A stretch of 64,000 nt of DNA, from NCBI GenBank assembly GCA_036172665.1, contig JAYKNF010000024.1:124001-188000 (forward strand), given 5' to 3'. The translations under genes and the position numbers were made by a program. Under the pieces are notes generated by a model. It did not search any database and was not told the origin of the DNA. It saw only the letters and a program-made list of their open reading frames with translations. Shown here one piece after another: positions 50,601 through 63,954 of this stretch (within the stretch, counting starts at the first letter, position 1; every line of letters begins with the position of its first letter). The DNA comes from Prosopocoilus inquinatus. Taxonomy: Eukaryota > Arthropoda > Insecta > Coleoptera > Lucanidae.

Positions 50601-53600
50601 CAGGAACAGCGCTAATACGTGTTGTTTCGTTCAAAACTATTTCCAGCTTCTGCTGCGTCCGAAAACTTCGTATCTCACATCAGAGTTACTGGAGTCCATC
50701 GTAAATTCAAATAACATGATAGATAAGTAAGTATCGATTAGATACATCACAGGAACAACGCTAATACGTGTTATTTCGTTCAAAACTACTTCCAGCTCCT
50801 GCTGAGTCCGAGAACTTCGTATCTAACATCAGAGTTACTGGAGTCCATCGTAGAGTCAAATAACATGATAGATAAATAAGGATCGATTAGATACATCACA
50901 GGAACAACGCTAATGCGTGTTATTTCGTTCAAAATTATTTCCAGCTAATGCTGAGTCCGAGAATATCGTATCTCACATCAGAGATACTTTAGTCCGTTGA
51001 GACGTCAAATAACATAGTAGATAAGTAAGGATCGATTAGATACATCACAGGAACAACGCTAATACGTGTTGTTTCGTTCAAAACTATTTCCAGCTTCTGC
51101 TGCGTCCGAGAACTTCGTATCTCACATCAGAGATACTGGAGTCCGTTGAAGCGTCAAATAACATAGTAGATAAGTAAGGATCGATTAGATACATCACAGG
51201 AACAACGCTAATACGTGTTATATCGTTCAAAACTATTTCCAGCTCCTGCTGAGTCCGAGAACTTCGTATCTCACATCAGAGTTACTGGAGTCCATCGTAA
51301 AGTCAAATAACATAATAGATAAGTTAGGATCGATTAGTTACATCACAGGAACAACGCTAATACGTGTTATTTCGTTCAGAACTATTTCCAGCTCCTGCTG
51401 AGTCCGAGAATCTCGTATATCACATCAGAGTTACCGGAGTCCGCTGAAACGTCAAATAACATAGTAGATAAGTAAGGATCGATTAGCTACATCACAGGAA
51501 CAACGCTAATGCGTATTATTTCGTTCAAAACTATTTCCAGCTAATGCTGAGTCCGAGAACATCGTATATCACATCAGAGTTACTGGAGTCCGTTGAAACG
51601 TCAAATAACATAGTAGATAAGCAAGGATCGATTAGATACATCACAGGAACAACGCTAATACGTGTTATTTCGTTCAAAACTACTTCCAGCTCCTGCTGAG
51701 TCCGAGAACTTCGTATCTCACATCAGAGTTACTGGAGTCCATCCTAAAGTCAAATAACAAGATAGATAAGTAAGGATCGATTAGATACATCACAGGAACA
51801 ACGCTAATACGTGTTATTTCATTCAAACCTATTTCCAGCTCCTGCTGAGTCCGAGAACCTCGTATCTCACATCAGAGTTACTGGAGTCCGTTGAAACGTC
51901 AAATAACATAGTAGATAAGTAAGGATCGATTAGATACATCACAGGAATAACGCTAATGCGTGTTATTTCGTTCAAAACTATTTCCAGCTAATGCTGAGTC
52001 CGAGAACATCGTATCTCACATCAGAGTTACTGGAGTCCGTTGAAACGTCAAATAACATAGTAGATAAGTAAGGATCGATTAGATACATCACAGGAACAAC
52101 GCTAATACGTGTTGTTTCGTTCAAAGCTATTTCCAGCTTCTGCTGCGTCCGAGAACTTCGTATCTCACATCAGAGTTACTGGAGTGCATCGTAACGTCAT
52201 ATAACATGATAGATAAGTAAGGATTGACTAGATACATCACAGGAACAACGCTAATAGGTGTTATATCGTTCAAAACTATTTCCAGCTCCTGCTGAGTCCG
52301 AGAACCTCGTATCTCACATCAGAGTTACTGGAGTCCGTTGAGACGTCAAATAACATAGTAGATAAGTAAGGATCGATTAGATACATCACAGGAACAACGC
52401 TAATACGTGTTGTTTCGTTCAAAACTATTTCCAGCTTCTGCTGCGTCCGAGAACTTCGTATCTCACATCAGAGATACTGGAGTCCGTTGAAGCGTCAAAT
52501 AACATAGTAGATAAGTAAGGATCGATTAGATACATCACAGGAACAACGCTAATACGTGTTATATCGTTCAAAACTATTTCCAGCTCCTGCTGAGTCCGAG
52601 AACTTCGTATCTCACATCAGAGTTACTGGAGTCCATCGTAAAGTCAAATAACATAATAGATAAGTTAGGATCGATTAGATACATCACAGGAACAACGCTA
52701 ATACGTGTTATTTCGTTCAAAACTATTTCCAGCTCCTGCTGAGTCCGAGAATCTCGTATATCACATCAGAGTTACTGGAGTCCGTTGAAACGTCAAATAA
52801 CATAGTAGATAAGTAAGGATCGATTAGATACATCACAGGAACAACGCTAATACGTGTTGTTTCTTTCAAAACTATTTCCAGCTAATACTGTGTCCGAGAA
52901 CATCGTATCTCACATCAGAGTTACTGGAGTCCGTTGAAACGTCAAATAACATAGTAGATAAGTAAGGATCGATTAGATACATCACAGGAACAACGCTAAT
53001 ACGTGTTGTTTCGTTCAGAACTATTTCCAGCTCCTGCTGCGTCCGAGAACTTCGTATCTCACATCAGAGTTACTGGAGTCCATCGTAACGTCAAATAACA
53101 AGATAGATAAGTAAGGATCGATTAGATACATCACAGGAACAACGCTAATACGTGTTATTTCGTTCAAAACTATTTCCAGGTCCTGCTGAGTCCGAGAACC
53201 TCGTATCTCACATCAGAGTTACTGGAGTCCGTTGAGACATCAAATAACATAGTAGATAAGTAAGGATCGATTAGATACATCACAGGAACAACGCTAATTC
53301 GTGTTATTTCGTTCAAAACTATTTCCAGCTTCTGCTGCGTCCGAATACTTCGTATCTCACATCAGAGTTTCTGGAGTCCATCCTAACGTCAAATAACAAG
53401 ATAGATAAGTAAGGATCGATTAGATACATCACAGGAACAACGCTAATGCGTGTTATTTCGTTCAAAACTATTTCCAGCTAATACTGTGTCCGAGAACATC
53501 GTATCTCACATCAGAGTTACTGGAGTCCGTTGAAACGTCAAATAACATAGTAGATAAGTAAGGATCGATTAGATACATCACAGGAACAACGCTAATACGT

Positions 53601-53815
53601 GTTGTTTCGTTCAAAACTATTTCCAGCTTCTGCCGCGTCCGAGAACTTCGTATCTCACATCAGAGTTACTGGAGTGCATCGTAACGTCATATAACATGAT
53701 AGATAAGTAAGGATTGACTAGATACATCACAGGAACAACGCTAATACGTGTTATATCGTTCAAAACTATTTCCAGCTCCTGCTGAGTCCGAGAACCTCGT
53801 ATCTCACATCAGAGT
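47690..53815. repeat. 41-monomer block E (6125 bp), copy 1
   Basis: This is repeated directly at 53816-59940. The offset is 6125 bp (41 x 149 plus 16) at the 165-bp monomer and at CTAATTCGTG (53294), but 5976 bp between about 49141 and 51440. Copy 2 therefore lacks one monomer near 48960-49060 and has one extra near 57870-58010. Shared markers: AGATAACTAAGG, GTTGATTCG, CCAATTTCTGCTG, GAACGACGC, GAGTACGAG, GTTGTCTCG, ACCGGAGTCCGC, CAAACCTATTTC, CTAATACTGTG. Confidence 0.88.
47980..48144. repeat. 165-bp monomer with 16-bp insertion, copy 2
   Basis: It has the same insertion as 45580-45744, 2400 bp downstream (16 monomers plus 16 bp). In this copy and the next the 3' part reads CCAGCTAATGCTG and GAGGACATCG, unlike copy 1 (ACAGCTTCTGCTG). 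The cassette edge therefore differs. Confidence 0.9.
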
Positions 53816-56800
53816 TACTGGAGTCCATCGTAAAGTCAAATAACATGATAGATAACTAAGGATCGATTAGATACATCACAGGAACAACGCTAATACGTGT
53901 TGTTTCGTTCAAAACTATTTCCAGCTCCTGCTGCGTCCGAGAACTTCGTATCTCACATCAGAGTTACTGGAGTCCATCGTAACGTTAAATAACATGATAG
54001 ATAAGTAAGGATCGATTAGATACATCACAGGAACAACGCTAATACGTGTTGATTCGTTCAAAACTATTTCCAGCTCCTGCTGAGTCCGAGAACTTCGTAT
54101 TTCACATCAGAGTTACTGGAGTCCGTTGAAGCGTCAAATAGCATAGTAGATAAGTAAGGATCGATTAGATACATCACAGGAGCAACGCATTAGCGTAAAC
54201 AACTATTAACGTGTTTTTTCGTTCAAAACTATTTCCAGCTAATGCTGAGTCCGAGGACATCGTATCTCACATCAGAGTTACTGGAGTCCGTTGAAACGTC
54301 AAATAACATAGTAGATAAGTAAGGATCGATTAGATACATCACAGGAACAACGCTAATACGTGTTGTTTCGTTCAAAACTATTTCCAATTTCTGCTGCGTC
54401 CGAGAACTTCATATCTCACATCAGAGTTACTGGAGTCCGTTGAAACGTCAAATAACATAGTAGATAAGTAAGGATCGATTAGATACATCACAGGAACAAC
54501 GCTAATACGTGCTGTTTCGTTCAGAACTATTTCCAGCTTCTGCTGCGTCTGAGAACTTCGTATCTCACATCAGAGTTACTGGAGTCCATCGTAAAGTCAA
54601 ATAACATGATAGATAAGTAAGGATCGATTAGATACATCACAGGAACGACGCTAATACGTGATGTTTCGTTCATAACTATTTCCAGCTTCTGCTGCGTCCG
54701 AGAACTTCGTATCTCACATCAGAGTTACTGGAGTGCATCGTAACGTCAAATAACGAGATAGATAAGTAAGGATCGATTAGATACATCACAGGAACAACGC
54801 CAATACGTGTTATTTCGTTCAAAACAATTTCCAGGTCCTGCTGAGTCCGAGAACCTCGTATCTCACATCAGAGTTACTGGTGTCCATCGTAACGTCAAAC
54901 AACATGATAGATAAGTAAGGATCGATTAGATACATCACAGGAACAACGCTAATACGTGTTATTTCGTTCAAAACTATTTCCAGCTCCTGCTAAGTCCGAG
55001 AACTTCGTATCTCACATCAGAGTTACTGGAGTGCATCGTAACGTCAAATAACAAGATAGATAAGTAAGGATCGATTAGATACATCACAGGAACAACGCTA
55101 ATACGTGTTATTTCGTTCAAGACTACTTCCAGCTCCTGCTGAGTACGAGAATTTCGTATCTCACATCAGAGTTACTGGAGTCCATCGTAAAGTCATATAA
55201 CATGATAGATAAGTAAGGATCGATTAGATACATCACAGGAACAACGCTAATACGTGTTGTTTCGTTCAAAACTATTTCCAGCTTCTGCTGCGTCCGAAAA
55301 CTTGGTATCTCACATCAGAGTTACTGGAGTGCATCGTAACGTCAAATAACAAGATGGATAAGTAAGGATCGATTAGATACATCACAGGAACAACGCTAAT
55401 ACGTGTTATTTCGTTCAAAACTACTTCCAGCTCCTGCTGAGTCCGAGAACTTCGTATCTCACATCAGAGTTACTGGAGTCCATCGTAAAGTCAAATAACA
55501 TGATAGATAAGTAAGGATCGATTAGATACATCACAGGAACAACGCTAATACGTGTTGTCTCGTTCAAAACTATTTCCAGCTTCTGCTGCGTCCGAAAACT
55601 TCGTATCTCACATCAGAGTTACTGGAGTCCATCGTAACGTCAAATAACAAGATAGATAAGTAAGGATCGATTAGATACATCACAGGAACAACGCTAATAC
55701 GTGTTATTTCGTTCAAAACTACTTCCAGCTCCTGCTGAGTCCGAGAACTTCGTATCTCACATCAGAGTTACTGGAGTCCATCGTAAAGTCAAATAACATG
55801 ATAGATAAGTAAGGATCGATTAGATACATCACAGGAACAACGCTAATACGTGTTGTCTCTTTCAAAACTATTTCCAGCTTCTGCTGCGTCCGAAAACTTC
55901 GTATCTCACATCAGAGTTACTGGAGTCCATCATAAAGTCAAATAACATGATAGATAAGTAAGGATCGATTTGATACATCACAGGAACAACGCTAATACGT
56001 GTTATTTCGTTCAAAACTACTTCCAGCTCCTGCTGAGTCCGAGAACTTCGTATCTCACATCAGAGTTACTGGAGTCCATCGTAAAGTCAAATAACATGAT
56101 AGATAAGTAAGGATCGACTAGATACATCACAGGAACAACGCTAATGCGTGTTATTTCGTTCAAAATTATTTCCAGCTAATGCTGAGTCCGAGAATATCGT
56201 ATCTCACATCAGAGTTACTGGAGTCCGTTGAGACGTCAAATAACATAGTAGATAAGTAAGGATCGATTAGATACATCACAGGAACAACGCTAATACGTGT
56301 TGTTTCGTTCAAAACTATTTCCAGCTTCTGCTGCGTCCGAGAACTTCGTATCTCACATCAGAGATACTGGAGTCCGTTGAAGCGTCAAATAACATAGTAG
56401 ATAAGTAAGGATCGATTAGATACATCACAGGAACAACGCTAATGCGTGTTATTTCGTTCAAAATTATTTCCAGCTAATGCTGAGTCCGAGAATATCGTAT
56501 CTCACATCAGAGTTACTGGAGTCCGTTGAGACGTCAAATAACATAGTAGATAAGTAAGGATCGATTAGATACATCACAGGAACAACGCTAATACGTGTTG
56601 TTTCGTTCAAAACTATTTCCAGCTTCTGCTGCGTCCGAAAACTTCGTATCTCACATCAGAGTTACTGGAGTCCATCGTAAAGTCAAATAACATGATAGAT
56701 AAGTAAGTATCGATTAGATACATCACAGGAACAACGCTAATACGTGTTATTTCGTTCAAAACTACTTCCAGCTCCTGCTGAGTCCGAGAACTTCGTATCT

Positions 56801-59800
56801 CACATCAGAGTTACTGGAGTCCATCGTAAAGTCAAATAACATGATAGATAAATAATTATCGATTAGATACATCACAGGAACAACGCTAATGCGTGTTATT
56901 TCGTTCAAAATTATTTCCAGCTAATGCTGAGTCCGAGAATATCGAATCTCACATCAGAGTTACTGGAGTCCGTTGAGACGTCAAATAACATAGTAGATAA
57001 GTAAGGATCGATTAGATACATCACAGGAACAACGCTAATACGTGTTGTTTCGTTCAAAACTATTTCCAGCTTCTGCTGCGTCCGAGAACTTCGTATCTCA
57101 CATCAGAGATACTGGAGTCCGTTGAAGCGTCAAATAACATAGTAGATAAGTAAGGATCGATTAGATACATCACAGGAACAACGCTAATACGTGTTATATC
57201 GTTCTAAACTATTTCCAGCTCCTGCTGAGTCCGAGAACTTCGTATCTCACATCAGAGTTACTGGAGTCCATCGTAAAGTCAAATAACATAATAGATAAGT
57301 TAGGATCGATTAATTACATCACAGGAACAACGCTAATACGTGTTATTTCGTTCAGAACTATTTCCAGCTCCTGCTGAGTCCGACAATCTCGTATATCACA
57401 TCAGAGTTACCGGAGTCCGCTGAAACGTCAAATAACATAGTAGATAAGTAAGGATCGATTAGCTACATCACAGGAACAACGCTAATGCGTGTTATTTCGT
57501 TCAAAACTATTTCCAGCTAATGCTGAGTCCGAGAACATCGTATCTCACATCAGAGTTACTGGAGTCCGTTGAAACGTCAAATAACATAGTAGATAAGCAA
57601 GGATCGATTAGATACATCACAGGAACAACGCTAATACGTGTTATTTCGTTCAAAACTACTTCCAGCTCCTGCTGAGTCCGAGAACTTCGTATCTCACATC
57701 AGAGTTACTGGAGTCCATCCTAAAGTCAAATAACAAGATAGATAAGTAAGGATCGATTAGATACATCACAGGAACAACGCTAGTACGTGTTATTTCATTC
57801 AAACCTATTTCCAGCTCCTGCTGAGTCCGAGAACCTCGTATCTCACATCAGAGTTACTGGAGTCCGTTGAAACGTCAAATAACATAGTAGATAAGTAAGG
57901 ATCGATTAGATACATCACAGGAACAACGCTAATACGTGTTGTTTCGTTCAAAACTATTTCCAGCTTCTGCTGCGTCCGAAAACTTCGTATCTCACATCAG
58001 AGTTTCTGGAGTCCATCGTAACGTCAAATAACAAGATAGATAAGTAAGGATCGATTAGATACATCACAGGAATAACGCTAATGCGTGTTATTTCGTTCAA
58101 AACTATTTCCAGCTAATGCTGAGTCCGAGAACATCGTATCTCACATCAGAGTTACTGGAGTCCGTTGAAACGTCAAATAACATAGTAGATAAGTAAGGAT
58201 CGATTAGATACATCACATGAACAACGCTAATACGTGTTGTTTCGTTCAAAACTATTTCCAGCTTCTGCTGCGTCCGAGAACTTCGTATCTCACATCAGAG
58301 TTACTGGAGTGCATCGTAACGTCATATAACATGATAGATAAGTAAGGATTGACTAGATACATCACAGGAACAACGCTAATACGTGTTATATCGTTCAAAA
58401 CTATTTCCAGCTCCTGCTGAGTCCGAGAACCTCGTATCTCACATCAGAGTTACTGGAGTCCGTTGAGACGTCAAATAACATAGTAGATAAGTAAGGATCG
58501 ATTAGATACATCACAGGAACAACGCTAATACGTGTTGTTTCGTTCAAAACTATTTCCAGCTTCTGCTGCGTCCGAGAACTTCGTATCTCACATCAGAGAT
58601 ACTGGAGTCCGTTGAAGCGTCAAATAACATAGTAGATAAGTAAGGATCGATTAGATACATCACAGGAACAACGCTAATACGTGTTATATCGTTCAAAACT
58701 ATTTCCAGCTCCTGCTGAGTCCGAGAACTTCGTATCTCACATCAGAGTTACTGGAGTCCATCGTAAAGTCAAATAACATAATAGATAAGTTAGGATCGAT
58801 TAGATACATCACAGGAACAACGCTAATACGTGTTATTTCGTTCAAAACTATTTCCAGCTCCTGCTGAGTCCGAGAATCTCGTATATCACATCAGAGTTAC
58901 TGGAGTCCGTTGAAACGTCAAATAACATAGTAGATAAGTAAGGATCGATTAGATACATCACAGGAACAACGCTAATACGTGTTGTTTCGTTCAAAACTAT
59001 TTCCAGCTAATACTGTGTCCGAGAACATCGTATCTCACATCAGAGTTACTGGAGTCCGTTGAAACGTCAAATAACATAGTAGATAAGTAAGGATCGATTA
59101 GATACATCACAGGAACAACGCTAATACGTGTTGTTTCGTTCAGAACTATTTCCAGCTCTTGCTGCGTCCGAGAACTTCGTATCTCACATCAGAGTTACTG
59201 GAGTCCATCGTAACGTCAAATAACAAGATAGATAAGTAAGGATCGATTAGATACATCACAGGAACAACGCTAATACGTGTTATTTCGTTCAAAACTATTT
59301 CCAGGTCCTGCTGAGTCCGAGAACCTCGTATCTCACATCAGAGTTACTGGAGTCCGTTGAGACATCAAATAACATAGTAGATAAGTAAGGATCGATTAGA
59401 TACATCACAGGAACAACGCTAATTCGTGTTATTTCGTTCAAAACTATTTCCAGCTTCTGCTGCGTCCGAATACTTCGTATCTCACATCAGAGTTTCTGGA
59501 GTCCATCGTAACGTCAAATAACAAGATAGATAAGTAAGGATCGATTAGATACATCACAGGAACAACGCTAATGCGTGTTATTTCGTTCAAAACTATTTCC
59601 AGCTAATACTGTGTCCGAGAACATCGTATCTCACATCAGAGTTACTGGAGTCCGTTGAAACGTCAAATAACATAGTAGATAAGTAAGGATCGATTAGATA
59701 CATCACAGGAACAACGCTAATACGTGTTGTTTCCTTCAAAACTATTTCCAGCTTCTGCCGCGTCCGAGAACTTCGTATCTCACATCAGAGTTACTGGAGT

Positions 59801-59940
59801 GCATCGTAACGTCATATAACATGATAGATAAGTAAGAATTGACTAGATACATCACAGGAACAACGCTAATACGTGTTATATCGTTCAAAACTATTTCCAG
59901 CTCCTGCTGAGCCCGAGAACCTCGTATCTCACATCAGAGT
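53816..59940. repeat. 41-monomer block E, copy 2
   Basis: This is the tandem partner of 47690-53815. It looks slightly closer to the family consensus. Several private changes of copy 1 are absent here (TTAATGG at 47690, ATATCACACATC at 48288, GGAAGAACGC at 49412). Copy 2 has its own private changes, such as CGACAATCTC at 57381 and TTAATTACATC at 57310. Confidence 0.88.
54105..54269. repeat. 165-bp monomer with 16-bp insertion, copy 3
   Basis: This is the partner of 47980-48144 inside block E copy 2, exactly 6125 bp away, with the same CCAGCTAATGCTG right part. Confidence 0.9.
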
Positions 59941-62900
59941 TACTGGAGTCCGTTGAGACATCAAATAACATAGTAGATAAGTAAGGATCGATTAGATACA
60001 TCACAGGAACAACGCTAATGCGTGTTATTTCGTTCAAAACTATTTCCAGCTAATGCTGAGTCCGAGAACATCGTATCTCACATCAGAGTTACTGGAGTCC
60101 GTTGAAACGTCAAATAACATAGTAGATAAGTAAGGATCGATTAGATACATCACAGGAACAACGCTAATACGTGTTATTTCGTTCAAAACTACTTCCAGCT
60201 CCTGCTGAGTCCGAGAACTTCGTATCTCACATCAGAGTTACTGGAGTCCATCCTAAAGTCAAATAACAAGATAGATAAGTAAGGATCGATTAGATACATC
60301 ACAGGAACAACGCTAATACGTGTTATTTCATTCAAAACTATTTCCAGCTCCTGCTGCGTCCGAAAACTTCGTATCTCACATCAGAGTTTCTGGAGTCTAT
60401 CGTAACGTCAAATAAAAAGATAGATAAGTAAGGATCGATTAGATACATCACAGGAACAACGCTAATGCGTGTTATTTCGTTCAAAACTATTTCCAGCTAA
60501 TGCTGAGTCCGAGAACATCGTATCTCACATCAGAGTTACTGGAGTCCGTTGAAACGTCAAATAACATAGTAGATAAGTAAGGATCGATTAGATACATCAC
60601 AGGAACAACGCTAATACGTGTTGTTTCGTTCAAAACTATTTCCAGCTTCTGCTGCGTCCGAGAACTTCGTATCTCACATCAGAGTTACTGGAGTGCATCG
60701 TAACGTCATATAACATGATAGATAAGTAAGGATTGACTAGATACATCACAGGAACAACGCTAATACGTGTTATATCGTTCAAAACTATTTCCAGATCCTG
60801 CTGAGTCCGAGAACCTCGTATCTCACATCAGAGTTACTGGAGTCCGTTGAAACGTCAAATAACATAGTAGATAAGTAAGAATCGATTAGATACATCACAG
60901 GAACAACGCTAATACGTGTTGTTTCGTTCAGAACTATTTCCAGCTTCTGCTGCGTAGGAGAACTTCGTATCTCACATCAGAGTTACTGGTGTCCATCCTA
61001 ACGTCAAACAACATGATAGATAAGTAAGGATCGATTAGATACATCACAGGAACAACGCTAATACGTGTTATTTCGTTCAAAGCTATTTCCAGCTCCTGCT
61101 GAGCCCGAGAACTTCGTATTTCACATCAGAGTTACTGGAGTCCGTTGATACGTCAAATAACATAGTAGATAAGTAAGGATCGATTACATACATCACAGGA
61201 ACAACGCTAATACGTGTTGTTTCGTTCAAAACTATTTCCAGGTTCTGCTGCGTCCGAGAACTTCATATCTCACATCAGAGTTACTGGAGTCCGTTGAAAC
61301 GTCAAATAACATAGTAGATAAGTAAGGATCGATTAGATACATCACAGGAACAACGCTAATACGTGCTGTTTCGTTCAGAACTATTTCCAGCTTCTGCTGC
61401 GTCTGAGAACTTCGTATCTCACATCAGAGTTACTGGAGTCCATCGTAAAGTGAAATAACATGATAGATAAGTAAGGATCGATTAGATACATCACAGGAAC
61501 GACGCTAATACGTGATGTTTCGTTCATAACTATTTCCAGCTTCTGCTGCGTCCGAGAACTTCGTATCTCACATCAGAGTTACTGGTGTCCATCGTAACGT
61601 CAAACAACATGATAGATAAGTAAGGATCGATTAGATACATCACAGGAACAACGCTAATACGTGTTATTTCGTTCAAAACTATTTCCAGCTCCTGCTAAGT
61701 CCGAGAACTTCGTATCTCACATCAGAGTTACTGGAGTCCGTTGAAACGTCAAATAACATAGTAGATAAGTAAGGATCGATTAGATACATCACAGCAACAA
61801 CGCTAATACGTGTTGTTTCGTTCAAAACTATTTCCAGGTTCTGCTGCGCCCGAGAACTTCGTATCTCACATCAGAGTTACTGGAGTGCATCGTAACGTCA
61901 AATAACAAGATAGATAAGTAAGGATCGATTAGATACATCACAGGAAAAACGCTAATACGTGTTATTTCGTTCAAGACTACTTCCAGCTCCTGCTGCGTCC
62001 GAAAACTTCGTATCCCACATCAGAGATACTGGAGTGCATCGTAACGTCAAATAACAAGATAGATAAGTAAGGATCGATTAGATACATCACAGGAACAACG
62101 CTAATACGTGTTATTTCGTTCAAAACTACTTCCAGATCCTGCTGAGTCCGAGAACTTCGTATCTCACATCAGAGTTACTGGAGTCCATCGTAAAGTCAAA
62201 TAACATGATAGATAAGTAAGGATCGATTAGATACATCACAGGAACAACGCTAATACGTGTTGTCTCGTTCAAAACTATTTCCAGCTTCTGCTGCGTCCGA
62301 AAACTTCGTATCTCACATCAGAGTTACTGGAGTCCATCGTAACGTCAAATAACAAGATAGATAAGTAAGGATCGATTAGATACATCACAGGAACAACGCT
62401 AATACGTGTTATTTCGTTCAAAACTACTTCCAGATCCTGCTGAGTCCGAGAACTTCGTATCTCACATCAGAGTTACTGGAGTCCATCGTAAAGTCAAATA
62501 ACATGATAGATAAGTATGGATTGACTAGATAAATCACAGGAACAACGCTAATACGTGTTATATCGTTCAAAACTATTTCCAGCTCATGCTGAGTCCGAGA
62601 ACCTCGTATCTCACATCAGAGTTACTGGAGTCCGTTGAAACGTCAAATAACATAGTAGATAAGTAAGGATCGATTAGATACATCACAGGAACAACGCTAA
62701 TACGTGTTATTTCGTTCAAAACTACTTCCAGCTCCTGCTGAGTCCGAGAAATTCGTATCTCACTTCAGAGTTACTGGAGTCCATCGTAAAGTCAAATAAC
62801 ATAATAGATAAGTTAGGATCGATTAGATAAATCACAGGAACAACGCTAATACGTGTTATTTCGTTCAAAACTATTTCCAGCTCTTGCTGAGTCCGAGAAT

Positions 62901-63150
62901 CTCGTATCTCACATCAGAGTTACTGGAGTCCGTTGAAACGTCAAATAACATAGTAGATAAGTAAGGATCGATTAGATACATCACAGGAACAACGCTAATG
63001 CGTGTTATTTCGTTCAAAACTATTTCCAGCTAATGCTGAGTCCGAGAACATCGTATCTCACATCAGAGTTACTGGAGTCCGTTGAAACGTCAAATAACAT
63101 AGTAGATAAGTAAGGATCGATTAGATACATCACAGGAACAACGCTAATGC
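59941..63150. repeat. Mosaic satellite with a partial third relative of block E
   Basis: About 61255-61870 repeats the series CTTCATATC, GTGCTGTTTCG with GCGTCTGAG, GAACGACGC with GTTCATAAC, ACTGGTGTCC and GCTAAGTCC, which also lies in both copies of block E. Here one or more monomers are missing. About 61950-62450 resembles the GTTCAAGACTAC and GTTGTCTCG part of block E. The rest consists of single family monomers. Confidence 0.72.
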
Positions 63151-63954
63151 GTGTTATTTCGTTCAAAACTATTTCCAGCTTCTGCTGCGTCGGAAAACTT
63201 CGTATCTCACATCAGAGTTACTGGAGTCCATCGTAATGTGAAATAACATGATAGATAAGTAAGGATCGATTAGATACATCACAGGAACAACGCTAATACG
63301 TGTTGTTTCGTTCAGAACTATTTCCAGCTCCTGCTGCGTCCGAGAACTTCGTATCTCACATCAGAGTTACTGGAGTCCATCGTAACGTGAAATAACATGA
63401 TAGATAAGTAAGGATCGATTAGATACATCTCAGGAACAACGCTAATACGTGTTGTTTAGTTCAAAACTATTTCCAGCTTCTGCTGCGTCCGAAAACTTCG
63501 TATCTCACACCAGAATTACTGGAGTGCATCGTAACGTCAAATAACATGATAGATAAGTAAGGATCGATTAGATACATCACAGGAACAACGCTAATACGTG
63601 TTGTTTCGTTCAAAACTATTTCCAGCTTCTGCTGCTTCGGAAAACTTCGTATCTCACATCAGAGTTACTGGAGTCTATCGTAACTTGAAATAATATGATA
63701 GATAAGTAAGAATCGATTAGATACATCACAGGAACAACGCTAATACGTGTTGTTTCGTTCAGAAGTATTTCCAGCTCCTGCTGCGTCCGAGAACTTCGTA
63801 TCTCACATCAGAATTACTGGAGTCCTTCGTAACGTGAAATAACATGATAGATAAGTTAGGATCGATTAGATACATCACAGGAACAACGCTAATACGCGCT
63901 GTTTCGTTCAAAACTATTTCCAGCTTCTGCTGCGTCCGAAAACTTCGTATCTCA
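63151..63954. repeat. Diverged monomers near the right end
   Basis: Five to six successive monomers carry many changes not seen in the interior: GCGTCGGAAAAC, ACATCTCAGG, GTTTAGTTC, CACACCAGAATTAC, GCTTCGGAAAAC, GAGTCTATCG, TAATATGATAG, AGAAGTATTTC, GTCCTTCG and TACGCGCTG. Length stays at 149 bp. A rise in private changes is expected towards an array edge, but the edge itself is not in the window. Confidence 0.65.
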
